Below, piece by piece: positions 9,042 to 18,700 of a stretch of 29,190 nt of DNA. Under the pieces are notes generated by a model, which was not told the origin of the DNA, searched no databases, and was given only the letters and a program-made list of their open reading frames with translations. This DNA comes from an uncultured Verrucomicrobiales bacterium (lineage in GTDB: Bacteria; Verrucomicrobiota; Verrucomicrobiae; Limisphaerales; CANJSG01), in NCBI GenBank assembly GCA_946480965.1, contig CAMLMI010000014.1, positions 1 through 29,190 on the forward strand. Reading direction: 5' to 3'. Positions within the stretch are counted from its first letter, which is position 1. Every line of letters begins with the position of its first letter. The position numbers and the translations under genes were made by a program.

Positions 9042-10837
9042 AGCAGAATCTCCTGACCCTCCTCGCCGGCCTCGCCGCGCTGTTCGCCGGGACGGCCCGC
9101 GCGCAATGGCTCACCCAGACGCTGGAGCTCAAGGCCGGGTGGAACGCCGTCTTCCTGCACGTGGACGCCTCCCACGCCACGCTGGACCAGCTCGTGGGCT
9201 CGGGCGCTCCCGTGCCGACTCCCATCGAGGAAGTCTGGCGCTGGACGCCCAATCCGGCGGCCGCCCAGTTCGTCAGCTCGCCCCAGCAGCCCGTCGATTC
9301 CGGCAGCCAATGGGCGAGCTGGAAGCGGTCCGACGGCGGCGCCTCCACGCTTTCCCGCGTCTCCGGCAACATCGCCTGCCTCGTCTATTCCACGGCCAAC
9401 TACACCTGGCAGCTCAAGGGCCGGCCGGTCCTGCCCGCCTACGAATGGTCCACTTCGGGCCTGAACTTCTTCGGCTTCCCGACCGCCCCCGCCACGCCGC
9501 CGGGCTTCGAGGACTTCCTGTTGCCGGTGCCCGCGCTGCTCACGGGAGAAATCTTCCGCTACGCCGGCGGCGAGTTCGGCCCGAACAATCCCGGCCGCCT
9601 CTTCGCCCTGCGCACCACGCCGGTGCGTCGTGGCGAGGCCTATTGGCTCCGGGCCGACGAGATCTACAACCGCTACTACGGACCGTTCGAGGTGACGGCG
9701 GCGGCCAATGGCGAGGCCGCCTTCGGCAGCGTGCTCGGCAGCTTCAGCTTCCGCATCCGCAACCTCACCGCCGCACCGCTCACCGTTACCCTGCGCCTGG
9801 CCGCTTCGGAGACGCCGCCCGCCGGGGAAACGCCGATCGTCGGAACGCCTCCGCTGCTGGTGCGGGGCGCGTTGAACGCCACGAACCTCACCTATGGCGT
9901 GTCCGACCTGCCCGTGGGCGCGCCGCAATCATGGACCTTGGCGGCGAAGGGCCAGCCGGGCTCGGAAGCTGAGATCGTGCTCGGCCTCGACCGGGCCGCG
10001 ATCACGGCGAATCCGGGCGAACTCCTGGCCGGCATCCTCCAGTTGACCGATTCGCTCGGGCAGACCCGCGTCGATCTGCCCGTCTCGGCCGAAGCGGGTT
10101 CGCAGGCCGGGCTCTGGCTTGGCGCGGCGGCCGTGACCCAGGTGGGACAATATCTCCAGTCCTACCTGCGCGACCCCAACGGCCAGCTCGTGGTCGAGAC
10201 CAACGGCGCCTATGTGGTGACCGGCGTCGTCACCAACCTCACCGCCGTGCCGTCCGCCTATCCGCTGCGGCTCATCGTCCACAGCCCCGGCACCGGCCCC
10301 GCGACCCTGTGGCAGCGGCTTTACACCGGGTTCAACAGCGCCACCAACCCCGTCGTGGCCAACCAGGAATCCGCCCTCTCCGCCGCGCTGCTGGCCCAGT
10401 CCCGCCGCGTCAGCGCCACCCACCTGCCCTGGTCCGAGGCCAATCCCGGCTGGACCTTCAGCGGACCGCTGGCCCGGGGCGGCGTGTTGAAGACGACGAT
10501 CACCAACGCCTTCAACGAGCACGCCTCGAACCCCTTCCTCCACACCTACCATCCCGACCACGACAACCTGAACCCCCGCTTCTCCGCCGAAGTGCCGCAG
10601 GGCGCGGAGTCCTACACGTTGGTCCGGGAGATCACCCTCAGCGTCCAGTCCCCGCCGACGGACTTCAACAGCCGCGTCAACGCCGGCACGACCCTGGTCG
10701 GCGAATACCTGGAAACCGTCCGCGTGCTCGGGCTGGCCCGGGCCGGCAACACCTCCGACACCCGCCGGTTCGACGTGCGGGGCGCCTTTCATCTCACCCG
10801 CATCTCCGACCTCCCCACCCTGACCCGCGTCCCGTAG
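9038..10837 (+). CDS. Exported protein of unknown function ('AGWN' type)
   Basis: 599 residues from the ATG overlapping the kelch stop (MKQNLLTLLAGLAALFAGTA, cleavage near ARA-QW). The open frame continues upstream but only as a shadow of the kelch gene. After the signal peptide comes LELKAGWNAVFLHVD, then an EVWRWTPN segment and LNFFGFPTAP. To my recollection this pattern recurs in large exported verrucomicrobial proteins, with no assigned function. The rest is rich in Thr, Ala, Pro and beta-strand-like stretches (residues about 230-560), with no catalytic motif I can recognise. The 4-base overlap with the kelch gene argues for coupled translation and a joint role. It has no membrane segment after the signal peptide, so it is probably secreted, periplasmic or surface bound. 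Confidence 0.75.
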   Translation: MKQNLLTLLAGLAALFAGTARAQWLTQTLELKAGWNAVFLHVDASHATLDQLVGSGAPVPTPIEEVWRWTPNPAAAQFVSSPQQPVDSGSQWASWKRSDGGASTLSRVSGNIACLVYSTANYTWQLKGRPVLPAYEWSTSGLNFFGFPTAPATPPGFEDFLLPVPALLTGEIFRYAGGEFGPNNPGRLFALRTTPVRRGEAYWLRADEIYNRYYGPFEVTAAANGEAAFGSVLGSFSFRIRNLTAAPLTVTLRLAASETPPAGETPIVGTPPLLVRGALNATNLTYGVSDLPVGAPQSWTLAAKGQPGSEAEIVLGLDRAAITANPGELLAGILQLTDSLGQTRVDLPVSAEAGSQAGLWLGAAAVTQVGQYLQSYLRDPNGQLVVETNGAYVVTGVVTNLTAVPSAYPLRLIVHSPGTGPATLWQRLYTGFNSATNPVVANQESALSAALLAQSRRVSATHLPWSEANPGWTFSGPLARGGVLKTTITNAFNEHASNPFLHTYHPDHDNLNPRFSAEVPQGAESYTLVREITLSVQSPPTDFNSRVNAGTTLVGEYLETVRVLGLARAGNTSDTRRFDVRGAFHLTRISDLPTLTRVP

Positions 10838-10901
10838 CCGCCCACCCGTGAACGCCATGAGCCCCCTTTCCCAGACCCCGTTTCTCCAAGCCCCCACGAC
10901 C

Positions 10902-12668
10902 ATGAAACCCCGCCCCGTTTCCCTTGGCTGGCTGCGTCCCGCCGTCTGCCTCGCCCTCACGGCCGCCGCCTTCGTCCTCGGCCCGGCCCCCGCCGCCGCC
11001 CAGGCCACGCCCAACCCGCCGGAACGCCTGACCTACCAGGGCTTCCTCGTGGACGGCAACGGCGTGGCCCTCGGCAACTCCGCGCCGAAGAACTACGACG
11101 TCATCTTCCGCATCTTCAACCACGAGAGCGCGTCCGCCCCGGCCAACCTCCTCTGGGCCGAGCAGCAGACCGTCACGGTGGACAAGGGCTACTTCAGCGT
11201 CCTGCTCGGCGAAGGCGCCAGCACCGGCGAGCCCCGCCCGGGCATCTCCACGCTCTTCAGCGGGCCGACCGCCTCGGACCGCTTCGTCGGCGTGACCGTC
11301 AAGGGCCTCGGCGCGGGCGGCGCGAACGTGGACATCCTCCCCCGCATCCGCCTGCTGGCCTCGCCCTACGCCTTCCTCGCCCAGCAGGCCGTGAAGGTGG
11401 TGCGGACCGACAACGGCAACGACCTCCTCACCACCAGCGGAAACACCGTCAGCGTGAACGGCCCCGTCACCGCGAACAGCTTCTCCGGCGACGGCTCCGC
11501 CCTCAGCGGCCTCAACGCCGGCAACATCGCCAGCGGCACGCTCGACGACCTCCGCCTGAGCGGCAACATCGCCCGGCGCACCGGCGGAAATACCTTCTCC
11601 GGAAACCAAGTGCTGAACAACAACCTCGGCCTCGGCGGCTCCACCACCCCGGGTTTCCCGCTCACCTTCGGCAATGTCCTCGGCGACAAGATCAGCCTCT
11701 GGGGCCAGTCCGGAAACAGCTACGGCTTTGGCATCCAAGGCGGGCTGCTCCAGATCCACACCGACGGTTCCGCCGGTGACATCGCCTTCGGCTACGGGAG
11801 CAGCGCGGCCATGACGGAGACGATGCGCATCAGGGGCTCCGGCCGCGTGGAGGTCAGAGGCGGTATCCTCGCCCGAGGCGGCTATCCGGGCGGCGGCGGC
11901 GGCAACAACAACGGCTACGCCTTCACCGGAAACGGTGGTGACAACGACTCCGGCATGTTCAGCGACATCGACGGCCATGTGCGCTTCGTCTCCGACAACA
12001 ACCTCAAGCTCAGCGTCTATCCCTCCGGCACCTACGCCCATGATCGGCTGCACGCCGCCGCCGGGTTGACCATCGACACGCCCAACGGCCGCACCGCCGA
12101 GGTCACCGCCTACTACCTCCGCATCTACCATCCTTCCGACAAGAACAAGGTCGTGGACTTCGACCGCATCAACAACGGTGTCCGCATCTGGGCCACCGGC
12201 GGCGGCTTCGGCAACAGCGGCGACTACACCCGGCAGATCGTCTGGGACGGCGACGGCAACTGGGACTCCAGCTCCGACCGCAAGCTGAAGAAGAACATCC
12301 AGGACGCCGAGCCCGTGCTGGAACGCGCCCTCAAGGTCCAGTTGCGCCGCTTCAACTGGAAGGACGAGGCCGAAGGCGCGAAGAAGTCGATGGGCGTCAT
12401 CGCCCAGGAGCTCCAGCCCCTTTTCCCGGACATGATCGGCGAAACCGAGGACAAGGAATCCAAGGAAAAGCACCTCACCGTCGGCTACGCCGACTTCGGC
12501 ATGATCGCCATCAAGGCCCTGCAGGAAATGAAGACCCAGCACGACGCGGAGACCGCCGCGCTCAAGGCCGAGGTCGCCGAACTCAAGGCCCAGATGTCCG
12601 ACCTGCTCAAGGCCACGGCCGAACTCCGCCGCCAGCAGGAAAAGGTCACCGCCGCCGTCGAACGCTGA
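10902..12668 (+). CDS. Exported protein with phage tail-spike S74 chaperone domain
   Basis: 588 residues from the ATG at 10902, chosen because it directly begins a signal peptide (MKPRPVSLGWLRPAVCLALT..., cleavage near AAA-QA); GTG 10848 and ATG 10857 are longer alternatives. Residues about 40-165 form the same domain as in the kelch protein (RLTYQGFLVDG, then GYFSVLLGEG, then LLASPYAFLA). A fibre-like part follows, with SALSGLNAGNIASGTLDDLRL and a glycine-rich stretch near 325-350. From about residue 456 comes a Peptidase_S74 / intramolecular chaperone domain (SSDRKLKKNI, then FNWKDE, GVIAQELQPLFPDMI and a TVGYADFGMIAIKAL helix), then a coiled coil to the end. In endosialidase tail spikes this domain trimerises the fibre and cuts itself off at a conserved serine; the Ser-Asp...Lys pattern is present. 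This is unusual outside phage and suggests a trimeric surface fibre. Confidence 0.88.
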   Translation: MKPRPVSLGWLRPAVCLALTAAAFVLGPAPAAAQATPNPPERLTYQGFLVDGNGVALGNSAPKNYDVIFRIFNHESASAPANLLWAEQQTVTVDKGYFSVLLGEGASTGEPRPGISTLFSGPTASDRFVGVTVKGLGAGGANVDILPRIRLLASPYAFLAQQAVKVVRTDNGNDLLTTSGNTVSVNGPVTANSFSGDGSALSGLNAGNIASGTLDDLRLSGNIARRTGGNTFSGNQVLNNNLGLGGSTTPGFPLTFGNVLGDKISLWGQSGNSYGFGIQGGLLQIHTDGSAGDIAFGYGSSAAMTETMRIRGSGRVEVRGGILARGGYPGGGGGNNNGYAFTGNGGDNDSGMFSDIDGHVRFVSDNNLKLSVYPSGTYAHDRLHAAAGLTIDTPNGRTAEVTAYYLRIYHPSDKNKVVDFDRINNGVRIWATGGGFGNSGDYTRQIVWDGDGNWDSSSDRKLKKNIQDAEPVLERALKVQLRRFNWKDEAEGAKKSMGVIAQELQPLFPDMIGETEDKESKEKHLTVGYADFGMIAIKALQEMKTQHDAETAALKAEVAELKAQMSDLLKATAELRRQQEKVTAAVER

Positions 12669-12750
12669 GATCCGTCCCCCGCGCCCGGTTCGTTGCGACG
12701 ATCCGGGCGCTCCGACCGAGAAAGCCCGCCCATCCAAAGCTGAAACCACG

Positions 12751-15700
12751 ATGAACTGGCCCATGAAAACTTTCCGCACGTCCCTGCTCGGGCTGGGACT
12801 GCTGCTCGGGGCGGCGAACGCGCCGGGGCAGATCGCCCTGCCGATCGAGTATCGCCACGTCCATCAGGGCGACGCCTGGATCAACTACCGGTCCGTCGCC
12901 GGCGTGCCGATCTCCCAGGTCGCCAGCAACCCGCCGGGCTCGAACGGCCTCCAGCCCACCGGCAACGAATCCACTGGCGTCTTCACCCCGCCCACCGCCG
13001 GACAGTTCCGCGGTGCGGTCGCCTACGGCGGCGTCCCCGGCCTCACCCTGGAAAACTGGCTGGCGGCGAGCAATTCGCCCGCCCTGCAGGCGGGCAGCAC
13101 GCCGTTCTCCGGCGAGATCGCCTCGGAAATGCGCCTGCCCCGTGCCTCCGTCGCCGGGCAGGTCGTGATGGTCCTGCGCCGCGCCCAGATCGGCGCGCCC
13201 TACCTCAGCCGCCAAGTGTCCTTCGGCTTCGGCTCGGTCGTGCCCCCTCCGGACAAGGACGAATCGGGCATCCTGCTCTCCGGCGTCCCCAGCACCGCCT
13301 ATTGGCTGCCGGAGCCCTTCACGACCAATAGCCACGCCGGCCAAGGCTATTACTGGAGCCCGCACGCCCGCCAGGTCTATGCCATCCAGCCCGGTCCCCT
13401 CGCCATCACCTGGCGCAAGGCCACGCCCTATTCCGCCGCCAATCCCCCGCCGGGCGGCTACGTGAACGCCAACGGCACCGTCAGCTTCCAGACCAACGGC
13501 GCGAACATCTTCCTCCTCCACACCGAGCGCTACATCGTCTCCGGCGGCGCGGTGAAGCCGCCCCGGAAGATCTACTGGACGCAGAAGAGCTTCCAGAACA
13601 TCGGCCTGCCCGTGCGTGTCCCCACCGCCCGCGTCGGCGCGGTGAACATCGTTTACAACAACAATTTCCCGAAGACCGTGGACGAGGAGTATGTCGGCGT
13701 CGGCAGCTCCAATCCCACCGATGGCGGCACCAACGCCCCACTGCCGGAGCTCCGGACGCTCTGGTATGAACAGCAACTCGGAAACATCTTCGCCTACAAC
13801 GCGGAGGGCCGCGTCTTCGTGGAGCTGCTCGGCGACCTGCGCCCCGACGGCCAGACCTACGTGCCGCTCGGCACCGAGATCGTCGATGTCTCCAAGCAGG
13901 CCTTCCCCATCGACGTGGCCGTCGAGCTGGGCGAACGCGTCGTCCCGCCGGAAAACGGTTCCTTGGAGGAGCTCTATCCCGAGCCCCTGCAGCAGGGCGT
14001 CGGCTCCGCCTTCGCCTACCAGCACACCATCGCCGGCGCTTCCCGCAACGAGTTCTACGCCATCCGCGAAACGCTGAACCTGAACGACTATCTCGTGCAT
14101 TGGCTGGAAGAGGGCGAAGCCGGGCTCAAGTGGCCCAAGCTCTTCGGCCGCTACCAGCTCCACTGGCCGACCGACGTCTCGCGCTACAGCCACTACGTCC
14201 GGCAGGCCGCCGCGACCGACGCCGAAGCCGCCGCGACCGCCGTGGTGCTCCAGCCGGAGAACGCCCCGAACATCGAGTATCAGGACCCGCTCGACCGGCC
14301 CCGCGCCAAGTTCACGCCCGAGTTCAAGTTCTACACCTGGCTGGATGAACAGTATCCCGTCCACCGCACCCTCATCCGCTACGTGGCGGGGGAAAACGTC
14401 GCTTTTGAGCGCGTCTTCTCCTGGCTGGATTCCAGCCTGCGCAAGACGAATTTCGTCGGCGGCGGCATCGCGGGTTCCGCGCAGAAGATCGCCACCAACC
14501 TCACGGCCTGGAACACCAACTTCAACCGCTTCGACTGGCCCGAGGACTTCGCGCTGACCGCGCCGCGCGTCGTCAACCAGACCGTCGAGGTCGGCCAGCG
14601 CATCAACGCCCCGGCGGAGAGCGACATCGCCGACGGCCCCGGCTATCTCTCCGGCCACATCAATCGCGAGATCGGCACCTCCTACAACACGGGCATCTAC
14701 CGCGACCCGCTCACCGCCGGGTTCGAGGCGGCCAACCTCGGCGCGATCATCCCGGTCAACGCCATCCCGGACAGAAACCGGCTCGAGGTCTGGTGGTTCC
14801 GGACCAATTCGGCCAAAGCCGGCCCCAATGCGGGCAACAACCTCCTCGGGTTCCACACCGTCCATTGGCCCTCCGTCATCGGCCGCTACACCGTGCAATG
14901 GCCCGCCTCGCCCCGCGAGATCGTCCTCGCGAGCAAGCTCGGCGGAACCGGACTTTCCACCGCCGAGGCCCTCGGCGTGATCTACGCGCAAAACGACCCG
15001 GCGCTCGACGGCTACAATCCGAACGAGGAACACGCCATCATGTCCGGCGGCACGCCCTTCGCCACCCGCGACGACCTGAACATCACGACCTCCACCAACG
15101 GCGAATACTCCTCCCATCCCTTCGTCCTGGTTGACTACCTGCATCCCGACGGACGCCCCGCCATGGCGACCTTCAAGGTGCTGCGCGAAAAGCCGGAAGC
15201 CGGCTGGGTCTTCGACTACCTCGTTTCCGCCGGCCAGCGACTGCAGCCTCCGCCTCCACTCAACTTCCTCGCCAAGCCGGTCGAGGGCAGCGGCGATTCC
15301 GCCGTGAACTACAACACCGAACCCACGGGCGGTGACGGCGACCTGCCGGGCGGCTGGACGGACGACGCGGTCAATGGACGCTACGGCCACTACAACCGGT
15401 TCACCTACCGCGACCGGAAACACGACTTCTGGGTCTATCGTGGCCCCCACGCTGGCCTTGTGCCGCTCGAAGCGGGCACCTATCACCCGGCCGACGGAAC
15501 CTTCTCGGCGCTGCCCGACGCCACCGCCGTCATCGGCCAGCCCTTCAGCCACACGGTCCACGTCTCCCGGCAATCCGAATACCTCGCCATGACCGTGACC
15601 GGTGCGCCGGCTTGGCTCTCCGTGAACAGCTTCTCCCTCGTGGGCACGCCTCCGACGGGCAGCGAAGGCACCGCCAACCTCCAGCTCGTGGTCCGCGACC

Positions 15701-18700
15701 TCTACGACGACACCCGCGTTACCAACACCATCGCGCTGGAAGTGGTCGCCCTCGGCTCCACCCTCGCGCAGGCCCCGCTCACGCTCCTCAGCACCAACAG
15801 CCACACCGGCAGCGTCATCGCGTTCACCAACCGCGCCCCGTTCCTGGCCCGGTCGCCCTCCCCGGCCAACAGCTTCACCCTCCGGTTCTACTACAAGACG
15901 GAGCCGAGCTTCGCCTGGCCGGGGGTCGCGAATCCGCCCGCTGCGGGAAGCGTCGTCCCCTACCTCCGTCCGTTCGACGAAGATACCGGTGCCTACGTCG
16001 GTGATCCCGCCGCCAAGACCACCGCTTCGCTGGAAATCGTCTATCGCCCGTTCTGGCCCGTGCGCGATCCGAAGGATTCCTCCAAGGCCATCGCCACCCT
16101 GCCCTACGGCGGCACCGTGGCCGAACCGGCCTTCGAGCTGCCCGGCGTGCGCGACTTCAAGACCGCCCACATCCTCTACCAGCAGTCCATCGCCGCCCAC
16201 ATCACCAACGCCGCCCACAGCGCCGTGCTCCACGACCCCACGCGCGCCAAATATGTGGACATCACCACCCAGTTCGAGGACCGGCTCCCCGCCGGCATCC
16301 GCAGCCAGTCCTACCAGGGCAAGATCTACTTCCCCGACCTCCCGCCGCACCTCGTTGAGCGCGTCTTCGTCGATCCCAACATCGGCGCCAAGGGCAGCCT
16401 GGGCCTGATGGGCCAATACAAGAAGGAGCTCCTCGGGGAGAGCTACCTCCAGTTGAACGTCCTGCGCGGCTCGGATCTGGCCGCCGTCCACAACCTCTGT
16501 CCGGTCGCCGACACCGCCAACCGCCCCAAGTGGGAGGCCCTGGTCAATGCGCTCGTCACCCCGGTCGAGACCTTCCATGAAGACCTTCCCTTGGCGCCCG
16601 GCACCTACGTGCCCGACACCTCCCGCACCGTGAACATCGGCGTGGGCGACCTGGCCGTGGTGGAGAACGCCAACACGGCGGTCGATTCCTACGCCCTCAG
16701 CGCCACCGGTCCCGGCAGCGGCTACGTCACCCTGCTGGAGGCCAGCGGCACCGCCTTCACCCAGCCCGGCGACCCCGTGGAGATGCACATCTTCAAGGTC
16801 GGCGGCGGCCTCCATCGGGGCGAGCTGAAGATCCTCCCCTCGCCCAACCCGCTCAGCGAGCTCGTCACCTTCCAGCACTCCGCCGACCTCGCCGGCCGCT
16901 TCGACGAATACGAATACGAATGGAAGATCGCCGCGCCCGTGGACGGCTTCCCGCCCTTGGCCGATGCCACCATGTCGCGCTATCTCTCGCTGACGGCCAT
17001 CGACGCGGACATCCCCCGCTACACCCTCGGCGGCGCGGGCATCCAGGCGCTGGGCGACAACTACGTCGTCATGCGCTACCGCCCGATCTCGACCAACCAT
17101 CCGCTCTACCGGGCCGCGCCGACCGATGCCGACTGGTCGCAATGGACCCGCCCCGCCCTGGCCGAGGGCTGGATCAAGCGCGTGCTCGCCGGGATCAATC
17201 CCTTCAACCAGCGCATCACCGACCTGTTCAACAACCGGGTCAACACCGACGTCAGCATCATCACCCAGGCCGGTCGCCGCTGGGAGGGCGACATCGCGCT
17301 CAACATCGACACGATCAACAACTACGGCCTCATCGAGATCTACGAGACCGTTCTGCGCCGCGGCCGAGGCCTGAGCATCGAGTCCGGCTACAACTACGGA
17401 CCCGCCAACGACGCCCTGCTCCTCGCCGCCGGCTACCTCAACGACCTCTACATGATGCTCGGCAACGAGGCCTGGGCCGACGCCGCCAATCCCACCATCG
17501 GCATCGGCACCGCCGACAACACCTACGGCGACATCGCCACGGCCCTCTTCGCCTTCCGGGGGCAAGTTCCGACCCTCCTCGAGGAGGAGTTGGCCCTGTT
17601 GCGCGGAAGGGACGACGTCTTCCAGCCCGGCGTCGAAATCACCCCTGTCTACAACCGGCTCGTTTGGAACTACACCCGGGGCATCGATGCCGGCGAGGTC
17701 ATCTACGCCCTCAACTACAACATCCAGGAAAAGCCCGACCAGTCGCCCGACGGCAACATCAACGCCGAGGACGCCGCCCGCATGTTCCCGCAGGGCCACG
17801 GCGACGCCTATGGCCACTACCTCACCGCCATCAAGGGCTACTACTCGCTCCTGTTGAACTCCTACTTCGACTGGGTGCCGCGCATCGAGGCGGTCAACGT
17901 CCTCGGCCAGCCCGTGTCGGTGGACTACCAGGACGAACGCAAGTTCGCCGCCGCCGCCGCCGCGCTGGCCCGCGCGGGACGGCAGACCTTCGACCTCACC
18001 TGGCGCAAGGACTACCAGCCCGTCGCCACGGCCGGCTGGGCGCACTTCTCGCCCACCCGCATCAATGCCCAGCGCTCCTACATCAGCGCCGTCGATGGAG
18101 CCACGAACCATCCCGTCCGGCACTTCGGCATGGACCAGTGGGCCAGCCGCGTCGGCCAGGGCTCGTATCTGAACTGGATCGTCGGCAACGCCCTCGTCCC
18201 GCACGAGGACCCGATCCCCACGCACGAGGGCATCCAGAAGGTGGACCGCACCACCGTGCCCGAGCTCCAGGAGCTGGCCACCCTCGGCGGCGGGCTCCAG
18301 ACCGCGATGGACAACGCCGAGGGCGGCCTCTCGCCGCTCGGCATCCCCGAAGGCGGCCTCGCCTTCGACATCAATCCCTATCCCGTGGTCGCCGGACAGA
18401 ACGGCGCGCACTTCGAGCAGATCTACCAGCGCGCGACCGCCGCCCTGAACAACGCCGTGGCTTCCTTCGACGACGCGAAGGACGTCACCCGCCTGATGCG
18501 CTCCGAACAGGATTCCCTCGCCGAGCTCCAGAACACCGTCGCCCAGCAGGAGCAGGCCTACACCGTCGCCCTCATCGACCTCTACGGCACGCCCTATCCC
18601 GACGACATCGGGCCCGGCAAGCTGTATCCCCAGGGCTACGCCGGGCCCGATCTGATCCACTACGCCTACGTGGACCTGCCGGAGACGAAGTTCCAGGAGA

